From Carettochelys insculpta (taxonomy: Eukaryota > Chordata > Testudines > Carettochelyidae), in NCBI RefSeq assembly GCF_033958435.1, contig NC_134141.1, positions 100,667,001 to 100,731,000 of the forward strand: 64,000 bases of DNA. The letters run 5' to 3'. The notes under the pieces were generated by a model. The model was not told where the DNA came from, ran no database searches, and was given only the letters and a program-made list of their open reading frames with translations. Shown one piece after another: positions 1 to 10,670 of the stretch (position 1 is the first letter of the stretch; each line of letters opens with the position of its first letter). The position numbers and the translations under genes are program-made.

Positions 1-115
1 GGCTGACATTGTGCAAATGAGGTGATGAATGTGCAAATCAGCACCTCATTTGCACTTTCAGTTGGTCATTTTTACATACCCCTTTAGAAAGGGAGGGGCC
101 AGTGTGGACATAGCC
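1..115. mobile_element. Right part of a Harbinger-type MITE, cut by the window edge
   Basis: The segment ends in GTGTGGACATAGCC, the terminal motif shared by the MITEs elsewhere in this window. It also holds the pair CCTCATTTGCAC / GTGCAAATGAGG as an internal inverted repeat. The left terminus lies outside the window, so length and target duplication cannot be read. Confidence 0.6.
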
Positions 116-602
116 ATAGTGTCTGACTTCCCTGAGGCATGTGCTTTGGGGCAGACTTCTATGCTAGGAAGTCAAATTCTCCATAGTGCTTCTGTGGCAG
201 GATAATATCAGAGGTGATTTATTCAATTCAAAAGGTAAAATCTTCCCACAATCTTCCAGAAGTGGAATCTCAGCAGGCATTTTGTTTTCCTGGGATTTAC
301 TACAGCCTCTGTTGTCTTTTGCACTGGTCTACAGTCCCATGACCTCCCTTTTGAGGTCCCTTGCCTGCATTTTCAGAGGTGACAGAGGTCCTTTGTTCCA
401 CTTTGAGATGTGGAAAGTACTTTTGTCCTTAAAATCATAGAACAGTAAAGTTGTTTTTTTGCCACCTACTGTTCAACCTGTTCCCCATTGCTGGCATAAC
501 TGAGGTATCCTCCATTTGTGGTTCAACTGGAGATGATGCCTAAAACAAAACATGGTATTTCTGTCAGTGAAAATTTGAGTGGCCAGGTAAATTATTCACA
601 TA

Positions 603-985
603 GGCCATGTGAAAGCCCCCATCTTTCAAAAGGGGTATGCTAATAAGCCACTTTGGCAGATGGTAATCAGGCACTTTCATGAATATTCAGTGATTCATTA
701 GCATAATTGTGGCCACGAGTGTTTCGATAGTGCCACTTTCAAAACACATGCTGTTTGTATAGACTGGGGCCTTTCAAAAGGACCCCCCCAGATTTTGAAA
801 GCCCCTTCTTCCCAAGACCAGTTGGGTCTACACAAGCAGTGTGCATTTCAAAAGCAACACTTTCAAAACACACGCAGCCGCCACTATGCTAATGAGGTGC
901 TGCATATTCATGGCAGCGCCTCATTAGCTTCTTCTGAAATGGCTCATTAGCATACCCCTTTCGAAAGGTGGGGATTAATGTAGCC
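603..985. mobile_element. Palindromic Harbinger-type MITE
   Basis: The two halves are imperfect reverse complements over roughly 140-190 bp each. The left terminus GGCCATGTGAAAGC pairs with the right terminus ending ATTAATGTAGCC. Both arms carry a motif like AAAGGGGTATGCTAAT(A/G)AGCC. Flanking trinucleotides are ATA and ATG, so the 3-bp target duplication is imperfect. No coding capacity. The foldback structure is seen directly; the family assignment rests on the terminal motif. Confidence 0.65.
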
Positions 986-2529
986 ATGGCCACAGTGGTT
1001 TGTAAATAGAAACTACTTTCTTTGATCAAGTTGAAGTTCTATTGTACCATGGTGTCTCACAGCAATATTTTCCACCGATCTTTTGTCACACAAATATCAC
1101 ACATTTGGAAACTAAGTACATTCACATAAAGGGAACCGTTCTTCTTACCAGTACACTACACCAGAGGCATGGATAATATCTCACCCTATACTCAGAACTA
1201 CACATAAACAGAGACTGAATCCTGTTGCGAGTACATACCTGTTCATTCCTGGTTTGATAGAAGATGGCCATTCTGAAGCACTCTAAACCCAGATAACAAT
1301 GTCCTCTTTTCTCCCCCGACAAAATCCTCCTCCTTCTGCCCCAGTGAAAAGTGATCCAGCCTTTTTTTCTATCTATCTCTGAAAAAAAGCCTGGAAGGAC
1401 ACACAAGTAGGCATTTTAGGGTTTTTTTGTTTTGTTTTTATTTATGCAGTACAAATTTACATGACATTTTGCAATGAGGATAAATTACAAAGCCAACTGT
1501 GTAGCCATGTAATTACATTATACACAGAGCCCTAGGATCAACAACAACAAAAAATCTGAAACTAACACTTTTTTTAAAGTACCATGCTCAGTGCTTTCCA
1601 GGACACAAAATGAAAACAGCCCATGCCCCGAACAGCATATTTTGTACAATGCATTCACTGAAATTATAATTATCTTTCTAGGTAAGAAAAAGAAGAGAGA
1701 GGCATTTGGTTAGAGAAAAGTACCAGATTGTTCCAATTATAGACAGCTAGGGAGTTAACTCTAATAAGAGGCCTGTAATTTCTCTCTCTGAAATTTCTAA
1801 AAGCTGAGTAATAAAGTCTCTTCGGTATTCATCCCTTTCACTAGAAGGGCCTGAGGTTTTTACAGTGAGACCTTCTTAATGGCATTTCACTCCATGTTCC
1901 CCTATATTTTCCATCCCATTACTGTAAAAGAAGAAAAACTAGAGTTGGGGAGTGAATTGTGTGTGGAAGGTGCAAGAGAGTAAATAAAAGTATATATTGT
2001 GTATAAAACACGGCATAGGGTAAAACTTAGCACTGCAAGATTTATTGTTCTCCCATGTACCATTTTTATGTCAGTGCAACTGTAGTGATTTCAGTGGAGT
2101 TACTCTCAGTTTAATTCAGTAGGGAGCACAAATTCAGCCCTGCTATCTCTAGCCCTTATTGTCTTTGATCTCCAGATATTTCTTTATATTTAATTACAGT
2201 GAGCAAAGTTCAAGCACAAAGAAAAAGAAAAATATGAGTTAGGATTTAACCAATTTTGGATCCTAATATTTAGCAGGTCATGTCCACTAAGGAGCTGTGC
2301 AATTACTGTTCAATGAAGTAGAACATCAAACTGTAGAAGAAGTTCCATGAAGATGAATATTGTTCTAGCTCTGTCCTAGGATTGTCAGTTGTCTTACCCC
2401 ACTTTGTTCCTCAACAAATCTTGTCTAGTCCACTGCAGCTGATGACCTTCCCAGTCATATGGTCTAAACCACCAAACAATCCCCAGGTTACTTAGTATCC
2501 ATGTTTGCAAATACTACTTCTCAGATCCA
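986..2529. other. Unassigned non-coding sequence
   Basis: AT-rich single-copy-looking sequence. I see no long open frame with recognisable protein content, no terminal repeats and no RNA gene. Confidence 0.5.
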
Positions 2530-2650
2530 TACAGTAACTGTATATATCTAGTGATTTGCCTAAAGTCACACAGAATTTCTGCAGCAGAGCAGGGAATTGA
2601 ACCCAGGTCTCTGTCTAGTGCCCTAACCACTAAATCATCCTAATCTCAGG
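2530..2650 (-). repeat. tRNA-derived SINE remnant, MIR-like, minus strand
   Basis: Read on the minus strand, the segment has a promoter-like A box (within GGATGATTTAGTGGTTAGGG) followed by a B-box-like GACCTGGGTTC, then the TCTGTGTGACTTTAGGCAAAT type core typical of MIR/CORE-type SINEs. It is short and diverged. Family name is inferred from these landmarks only. Confidence 0.6.
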
Positions 2651-4345
2651 GGCAGATCAAGGACTAACACTTGGAAGGTTCCCAGGGGCTGTGCTCAACC
2701 TGTAGAGCACACTCCATGGCCTCACTTTGAATTTTTACTGTCCACCAAATCATCTCTTCATAGTCTTATTGTATTATTCAGGAGGGGACTCACAGACAAT
2801 GACTCTGTTACTTCAGTGTCACAGATTGTCTCAAACAGGTTATCGCTGATGTAACTTTAAATCTGAAACAAACACAAAGTATAAACTGTCCTTCTGAACA
2901 CTTCCAAATGCACTGTAACGTGCTAGGGAAATGGTTACACGAATGTAATTGTTTTCAGCAACTGCAAGATTATACTCAACTACAAAGGAGCAAGTCTTTA
3001 GAGGAAGGGAACAGAACACTAGAGGGAATATATTGGATGAGTGTTCATTTAGATGGGACAGATCTGTCAAAGCTGGTAACACAATCTTGTCACTGTCCAA
3101 TGTTAAACAAGTTGCAGGGTTTTGTATTAAGAGATTGCAGGGGGGCCAAGAGAAATGTCATTGAAAATTGTTTTAACCTTTTGTTAAGATATAGAAGGGA
3201 AAGACTTTAATTGTTATTTGTATTTCAAATGTAAAATATTAAAGAAAGACTTTCATGTTAACAACATCCTTTGTTCTCTTTTCTTCTGCTGTAGTCTCTT
3301 TTTGAAGAATAGAACATTTCTGTGACAGTTTAAGACAGTAATAAGTGTGCTTTTTGAGCAAAAGAGTAAAAGTTAGTTAAGACAAGCTGAAGTTGTTATT
3401 GTTATTGCAGTTAAAAGTCCAATTCTGTTCCCTAGAAAACAAAACAAGAGAAAGACGCATATAAAAGGGGAGAGGAAAGACCAGAAAGGATACTAACATA
3501 CAGCATCTATTTCTAGTGTTGACTCTCACTTGCACCCTCACGGCTGGAAAAACAAAGGGCATAGAACATGATCTTATTAGTCACTTTGAGACCTAGCAAA
3601 TTTGCCTAGGGTGTTCAAGATGTTGCTTTTATTTGCCTGAGTAATCAGCACTTACAGCAATATTGGAAAATATATGTCTTGGCTGGTTAAGCCAGACTCT
3701 CCTTAAAAAGAATGTGAAAAGATAGGGACAAAAAGACAAGAAATACACCAGAGAAGGAAAAGAACAGATGTACAACGGGTAACAAAATGTCACATCACAA
3801 GCTGTGTTTGGGATTTAGCCTAATCAGGACAACTCAGTGGATGACAAAGGCCCAATAAAGTCAGACTCCCAAGAGATGGCAGGCACGCTAGCCATGTTGG
3901 TGTAGCTCACTCCAGCAGAAAACTTCTAATTTTCCCAAGAAACCTTTTCATTTAAGGACCTCAAAAGGCAGTAATGGGTGGAAGAGTCCATTTCTTCTTC
4001 ATTTTGTCCACCAGTTGGGCCTAACAACCAACTTATCGATTTTGGTTCATTGATTTCCAGGGCAACACTTTTCTTGTTTAGCAAACATGGTCTTAATCCA
4101 GTTGTTGAATTATATCAGAAGGCCTTATTGTTTAGACTAATTCAGCCTGTCTCCCCATTTCACACTTAAGCTCACAAAGTAGGGTGAATTTTTAGGTCTA
4201 AATACTATGACTGTCATTGCAGTAGGAAGAAAACAGTTACCAACAGATGCCCTTCAACCATCCTAAGACAGCAAGCAGTTGTCATGTTAGGTTGCATATT
4301 AAGAAGGGAGGGCAGTGAATTCAGAACAGAACATGAGGACTAGAA
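2651..4345. other. Unassigned non-coding sequence
   Basis: The frames of about 60-100 residues here show no recognisable domain and no codon bias. I see no element termini. Confidence 0.45.
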
Positions 4346-4351
4346 GACAGC

Positions 4352-4648
4352 GTGCCACCTCTTTGCAGTGAAATATGTGATGTTAATGGAAGATTAGATG
4401 TGATTCTGAAGTTCTTTGGCACCTCTCTGTTGGTGATACTCATTGGCACCAATGACATCAGCCCATGCAACTACACAGATTACAGAAGATTCCTAGGATG
4501 CTGGAAAACAGCTGAAGAAAAGAAACTCCGTGTGATTTCGTCAGAGAGTCTTCTGGTCTCCCAGACAAGTGAAAGTAGAAGCAGAATACCCTGGAGGCAA
4601 GCCATTGGCTACCCAACTAGTGTGATGCTGAACTTTTTAGTTTTGTAG
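4352..4648 (+). pseudogene. CR1-group ORF1 fragment with SGNH-esterase-like GTND motif
   Basis: A 98-residue open stretch includes LLVILIGTNDISPCNYTDY. A hydrophobic strand followed by GTND is the block III-like motif of the SGNH/GDSL esterase domain that CR1-type ORF1 proteins carry. The rest of the domain, including the catalytic Ser near its start and the Asp-His pair near its end, is not readable here. It lies just upstream of the endonuclease remnant of the same LINE, which supports the assignment. It is a fossil and not an expressed host gene. Confidence 0.65.
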
Positions 4649-4668
4649 AGACACTGACCCATCTGACT

Positions 4669-4684
4669 GGGGGGGGGGGGGGGG
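4669..4684 (+). repeat. Poly-G run of 16
   Basis: Sixteen consecutive G residues lie in the degenerate LINE, between the ORF1 fragment and the endonuclease fragment. Such runs are prone to length change and to sequencing error. Confidence 0.9.
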
Positions 4685-4771
4685 TGCTATACAGATGGGG
4701 CAGCATACACCTCACCTGTAGGGAAACTGATCTTCCCTGGAGAATAGCTGTAGCAGCCACGAGGCCTTTAA

Positions 4772-7092
4772 ATGAAAGTAGTAAGAAGGCAAATGTCATA
4801 CAAACCCAGACTCAGAATATTGCAAGTAAATTTAACTGAGAAGAATTTTGTTTTCAAATGTTTATCTACCAGTGGCAGGAGTTCAGGTACCAAACAAGAG
4901 GAATTAGAAATTCTCGTCAATAAGAACAAATTTGGTATAATTGGCATTACTGAAACCTGCTGGGATAATTCAACATGACTGAATATTAAAATCACTGGTT
5001 TTAACCTACTGGGGAAGGACAGACTGGGTAAAAGAGCAGTGGGAGGTGACATTCTACATTCATGCCTGTTTTAGAGTTATTAATAACTAAGAGCCACGAG
5101 ATCTTGAATGTGTATTAATGAATGTGCTAACAAAGCTCGGGATGAGAGCACTAGGAAGTGCATCCTACGGATGATTGAATCAAACTAGGGAACCAGACAA
5201 GTTACTCCTTAATCACCTGTCAGGGGAAAAAAACGTGTTGTCATGGGGAAATTTAAGTTTGGGAGACAAACACAAGGGGGTCTCCTGTAGACAGTAATGA
5301 CACATCATTACAGTTTCTGAAAATTAGGGTTAATTTAAAACCCCAAAAATGTTTCACCCAACATAAGGTGACTATTTTGAACATTATTCTGATGTATAAA
5401 GATTAGTGAATTGTTGAAACCTGGTGGCTGGCTAGAGACCAGGCATCATGACCTAGTTAATTCAGTGGGGGCAAACAGAAGATCATTACAGTCAATAATA
5501 GGTACATTAAGTGCTTCAAAGGGGCTAATTTGTCAAAGATGAGGAAAGTGATGTGTGAAATTGACCAAGAGGAAAAAGTTAGACAGAAACATGTGAATGA
5601 AAATGGGAAGTTCTTTAAGATGATAGTATTAGATAGCTGAAAAGCCATGATTCCACACTGAAAAAACTAAAAGCTTGCCCTGGTTCAGTGGTGAAATGAA
5701 AGCAGCAGTTAGAAATGAAAGGCAATATATGAGAAATGGAAAAAGGGGAAAAGATATCAATGCCTGTATATTAGAAGTTATGAAATGAAAATAAATAAAT
5801 AAGTGAAGCTAAAGACATCAGGGAAAAATCAATGGCAACAGGATTAAGGACAATATGAAAGCGTGTAAGCATATAAGGAACAAAGGAAATCCTAGCAATG
5901 TATGAAGGCCACTACTAGTTAGACATGATAAAATTATTAATAATGGTTCGCTAGATGCAGAAGTGTTCCGTAAATATTTTGTTCTGTATTTGAACAAGAG
6001 CAGGCTGATGTACTCACATTATATGATGAGAAATAAAGTACTATCAAGCACATTAGTAACCAAGAAGGTTGTTAAATAATAGCTTACCACTCATAAGCAT
6101 TTTTAAGTCAGCACGCCCAGATAACTTGCACCCAAGCATCTTAAAAGGGTGCCCATTAATTTTTAATATATATTGGAATAGTGAGAAAATTCCAGCAGAC
6201 AGGAAGGCTCCTAATGATATGCCAGTGGTCAAAAAGGAAAACTGGATGACCCAGCTAAGTATTGGCTAGTTAGCCTGACATCAATCCTGGGCAAATAATG
6301 GAAAAGCTAATATGAGATTCAATTCATACATAGTTTATTCAAATGATAGGACTGTAATTTGTGTCTGACAAAACAACGTTATTTCATTGTTTAATGAAAT
6401 TACAATTTGATTGATTTAAATAACTGCATAGATGTAATGAATTTTGTAAGTCATTTGCCTTAGTACCACATGGCATGCTGATAAGAAAATAAACACTTGA
6501 CAACATCCATAAAGCATCTGGTAAATGGTGAAGAATTGGATCTCACAAAATAATCATCAGTGGGGAATCGCTACCAAATGAGCAGGAAATCACCATTCAA
6601 CATTTTCATCAATGATCTGAAAGTAAATATAAAATCGCTTCTGACCAATTTTGGGAGGGTGCATAATACAGGAAGTGGTGAATGATGATGAGGGCAGGAT
6701 AGTCATATAGGTTAGTCTGGATCCTTTGATAAGCTGGGCCATTTTAATACCAGCCAAATGCAGGCTTAGACATCTTTGAACAATTAATATAAGCCCAATC
6801 TACAGAATGTGGGATTGTATCCTGGAAAGTGATCACGTTGAAAAGGATTTAAGGGTCATTGTGGATAAGCAGCTGAATAGAGCTCCTAGTTAGATGTTGC
6901 AGCAAAAAGGGCTAATGCAATCTTTGTATATATAAACAAGGGGGTAGTGAATAAGAGTAGGGAGAGGTGCATTTGTGCTTTGGTGAGACTGAATACTATG
7001 TACAGTTCTGGTTGGCCACATTTAAAAAAGCATGTTGAAAAATTGGAAAGGACACAGAAGAGAGCTGCAAGATATGCTTTCATCAGACACAA
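4772..7092 (+). pseudogene. CR1-group ORF2 (endonuclease / reverse transcriptase) remnant
   Basis: The first 68 residues read through the APE-type endonuclease start: a strand at LRILQVNL, then KQEELEILV, then FGIIGITETCWD, where the E of TETCWD is the metal-binding Glu of this family. A stop follows at once. Around 6069-6269 the frame reads PDNLHPSILKGCP and later KKENWMTQLS, which corresponds to the RT fingers region before the LVSLTSI block. Later parts are visible only as nucleotide similarity. Multiple stops and frame changes mean that no protein can be made. Confidence 0.7.
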
Positions 7093-7185
7093 CTTAGTGG
7101 CCTCAGTACAGGGTAACTAGATGCAGTTTAATGGTCTCATTAAAAAGTGAGACCAGATGGTCCCTTCAGCTCTTAAGCAAAAGAC

Positions 7186-7983
7186 CAAACTCAGTGCAGG
7201 GCTAAATGAGCACAACTCAGTTTCCCTGAATTTGTACCTCGTTTTGTGTTAAAATGAAGTTGTGATCTGAAAACCAGGTCCGCATAATAGCACATTCTAA
7301 CTCAGCGTGCCTGCTCCCTGCGTGTCTTTGAGAAGCAGCTTCTGCCTTTCTTGACAAAAGGAATGTTTCCCATCTACTAGCACTGCAGGGACAAAATAGT
7401 TATGGAAAGGGCAGCTGGTTGTCAGTCTGTCTTGCACTTAACAACATTGTCACCTACTTTGCAAACGCAGAACATTTATTACTGGTGAGGGTGTGAGAGG
7501 CAGCTTTATTTTCAGATTCCAGTTTGGAGCTGGCAGTTTGGAAAAATGACTTCAAAAATGAGCAAATTTACACTGAATGTGATTGACAGAGAAGCCCCAG
7601 CTACATCTATTTTTGTAGCAATAATATATAATCTCAAACTCAGGGACAGAGCTAAATAATATAGAATCCATAGCTACAAACCTAAAATGTAGCATTTTCT
7701 CTAGCCCAAGTGTGACCCAGAGGCCCCATGTTGGCAATGGATGCAGGGGGTATAAAGTTTTAAGTCTGTACCCAGGGACTTGCCTAAATTTGTCCAGAAC
7801 AACATCTGTCTCCAGAGATGGCCATCTTTCACCCAAAAGGGTCATATGCAGTCTCTTTTTAAAGCTGAGAACTCACTGGTTGTCAGGTTTATTATGGGAC
7901 GTATGCTTGGAAAATATTTTCAGACTTATGTAAAATGCAGACTACTGTGTTCCAAACCTGCTACAGTTGAAAATGGTTAGTAG
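7186..7983. other. Unassigned non-coding sequence
   Basis: No recognisable gene, terminal repeats or RNA gene. Short overlapping frames on both strands look random. Confidence 0.45.
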
Positions 7984-8255
7984 AGCCTGTGCAGATACAA
8001 AATTTGTATCTTCCTCTGTATCTCTATCTGCAAAATTGAGCCACATACATCCTCATTGACATCGTTAGATGCAGATACCTGTGGCTATAAAGTGGATATC
8101 TGCAGATTTGCAGGGTTCTATATTCAAGATTTGTACCCACATCCACACTTACATACATAAAAATGAGCCATGGATATCTGCATGCACGTCTGTGGATGCG
8201 CACAGCTGTGGAGATAAAGCAGATATCAGCAGATATGATGGGCTCTGCTGGTTAC
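7984..8255. mobile_element. Possible hAT-like non-autonomous element
   Basis: The left edge reads AGAGCCTGTGCAGATAC, and the right edge, reverse-complemented, reads AGAGCCCATCATATCTGC. These make a weak terminal inverted repeat starting AGAGCC. Between them are many diverged copies of GTGGATATCTGCAGAT-like words. There is no clear 8-bp target duplication, so this is tentative. Confidence 0.35.
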
Positions 8256-9057
8256 AGGGTGATTCTCAGCACTAACAAAATCCAGAGAAACCTGAACCGT
8301 TTCACCCCAGCCCAGTCAAGTGTTTACAACCTAGAAAAGGTGTAGGCTTCAGCCTTTACAAAATGGAGAAAGGGCCTAACAAAGGGCACTACACTACAAA
8401 CATTACACCAATGCTGCTGTGGCACTTTTGGTGAAGATGCTCTAAGCATACAGGAAAGAGCTATCCTGTTGGCTTCAGAACTCCACCGCTGCAAGAGACG
8501 GTAGCAATGCTGGCATGGTGCTATCTACACGGGGGTCAGTCTATGTCACTTTGGGGGGTTGTGGATTTTTTAACCCCAAACAATCAAGTTATACGGAAGT
8601 AAGAGTGTTCTGCAGACTGTGCCTGGGGAGACTGAATAGAAGGGATCATCAAGGGCAAAATGAAGTTAACTAAATGCTGACTTTGTTACTAAATGGTTAT
8701 GAAAAGAGACGAAAGGTCTGATATGGTATCATAAGGAAAGGATCCCATCTTGCACTCTTATTACTGAGGCTACGCTGCCAACATGAGCATCATGAAATGT
8801 GGATCCCATCTTCCTCAACTGGATAAGCACTGTACGGATGGGCCACCGCGTGAGAACCACTTTACTAGACAGGAAAGGAACTGCTAATGAGCAGAGGATG
8901 TAGATTGTTTAACATTTTGCTTTTATCTGAAACAATATATTTCCAATTATTATTGCTGCAGTTTGAATCTTTAGCTTAAGCCCTGTCAAATAAAAGTTTA
9001 TTTGGTTTTACTATAGACACAATTAGGTGCTATATGCTAAGGAAAGTGTTAAACTGT
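8256..9057. other. Unassigned non-coding sequence
   Basis: Nothing recognisable on either strand. Confidence 0.45.
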
Positions 9058-9301
9058 GGTAGTGTCTACTCAGCAAAGAAACTCCCATGACTATCTCATA
9101 CCAGCTGACTCAGGCTTATGGGGCTCAAACTATGGGCAGGCTTCATTACTGTGTAGATCTCCAGGCTCAGACTGCAGCCTGAGTTCTGGGACCCTCCCAC
9201 CTCACAGGGCCTGAGAGCCTAGGCAGCAGTCTGAGCTCAGAAGTCTACACTGCAATTAAAAAAGCCCCACCCAGGATTTTCTTTGTTATGTAGACATATC
9301 C
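9058..9301. mobile_element. Short inverted-repeat DNA element (MITE)
   Basis: The left end GGTAGTGTCTACTCAGCAAA and the reverse complement of the right end, GGATATGTCTACATAACAAA, match at 14 of 20 positions. The interior contains AGCTGACTCAGGCTTATGGG and, further on, AAGTCTACACTGCAATTAAA, words typical of a common turtle MITE. Flanking trinucleotides do not match (TGT and TCA), so the target duplication is lost. Confidence 0.55.
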
Positions 9302-10265
9302 TCAAGTGAGGCTAATGAATGGGGCAGCACTGACTCCTTGGAGGCAGCCAGTCTGAGAGCACTGCAGGAGTTCAGAAATTGAAAGGTTGGACACTTGCAC
9401 TGAACAAAGTGGAGTGCGTTTTTTTGAGACTGGAGGAACCTTGTGTAGAGTGGTCAGAGCAGAACTCTTAGAGTTAATCATCCCATAATATTAGCCAGAG
9501 GTTATCTGTGCTTTGCCCCAACAACTCAAGCAGTGAACCTAAGGTCTGGGGTGTGCAAAGCGCTAACCTGGAATAGGAAACAGCAGCACTAGCAGAGCCC
9601 AACTTGGGTCCTTTGGGAGCCAGCAGATGGTAGTTGTGAGTGAGTGTCCCCCCATAGACCCAGACAAGGCTCCCTCATGGTATAGGCAGGCAATAGTGAC
9701 TCATCCTGTACCTCTGGGCAACCCTGAAAGTATCACAGCATGTATTTGGTTGAAGGAAGCTCTCCAGCTATGAAGTATTAAAAGTGAGCCCAGAACATTT
9801 ATGCATAGGTCTTTTCTTAAACAGAAAGTAGATTCAGTCCTGGAAAAACAAAGGGAGAAAGACATGTTGGGAAGCGAGTGTAATTATGTCAAATGAGGGA
9901 ACTCAAAGGAAATATGTCAATGCAAATAGGAGTGTTGATTGGGTTCTTTGAAAACTAATGTTTTTGCCTACTTGAAATCTGAACAGCCATATGAAAATGC
10001 TAAACATTGATCAGTATGTTCATGCTTAATTCCCCTTAATGCTGTGCTTATGCATGCTTAGCTTCCCTTAATGTTGTGCTTCTGGAATTAAACCATTGCA
10101 GCATTAAATGCCATTTTGCTGTAAGGCCAATTTTGCTCATTAAACTGCTAAATAAGTAGTTTGCAGAGTGTTAGATTGTCAGGTGGGCATATCCCTGGTG
10201 TTTGCACAGAGCGAATGCCGTGCAGCTGGCGTGATCTTGCTTTGCTCTGTGATTACTGCAGATGT
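9302..10265. other. Unassigned non-coding sequence
   Basis: No recognisable gene or repeat. A short tandem-like echo (GCTTAATTCCCCTTAATG and GCTTAGCTTCCCTTAATG) occurs near 10025-10075. Confidence 0.4.
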
Positions 10266-10273
10266 GCGTAGCT

Positions 10274-10662
10274 CAAGGGTTCTCAAACTTCATTGCACTT
10301 GACCCCTCTCCCACCTCCCACACCTGACAACAAAAATTACCATTTGACTCCAGGATTGGGGACTGATGCCTGAACACACCTAAGCCCTGCCCCCCAGGGA
10401 GGTGGAGGCACAGGGGAGAGCTGAAGCCTGAGCTCTGCTGCCCCAAGCAGGGAGACCAAACCCCAGGCACTGGGGAGGCTGAAACCTGAGCCCCACAGCC
10501 CAGAGCAGAAGCTCAATCCTGAGCCCTGCCACCTACAGGAGAGTGAAGATATTGGGCTTCAGCCCTGGGCACCAGCAAGTCGGACACCAGCCCTGATGAC
10601 CCCATTAAAAAGGGTCACACAACCCACTTTGAGGTCCCTAACCCACAGTCTGAGAGCTGCTG
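10274..10662. mobile_element. hAT-type non-autonomous element
   Basis: The left end CAAGGGTTCTCAAACTTC and the reverse complement of the right end, CAGCAGCTCTCAGACTGTG, form the CAGNGGTTCTCAAACT-type inverted repeat of hAT elements. The flanking 8-mers GCGTAGCT and GCATAGAT agree at 6 of 8 positions, as expected of an aged 8-bp target duplication. The GC-rich interior has no transposase frame. Confidence 0.75.
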
Positions 10663-10670
10663 GCATAGAT

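Larger units (their letters stand above)
4350..7185 (+). mobile_element. Degenerate, nearly full-length CR1-group LINE
   Basis: In order along the plus strand: an ORF1 fragment with a GTND esterase-like motif; an endonuclease start reading KQEELEILVNKNKFGIIGIT followed by ETCWD; a mid-RT piece reading ARPDNLHPSILKGCP; a KKENWMTQLSIG piece; and a 3' part ending in ...GACCAGATGGTCCCTTCAG. The order and spacing match a CR1/L3-type element. Every part is broken by stops and frameshifts, and there are internal deletions, since CR1 elements are usually over 4 kb. No target duplication is visible. This is an old, immobile copy. Confidence 0.8.
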
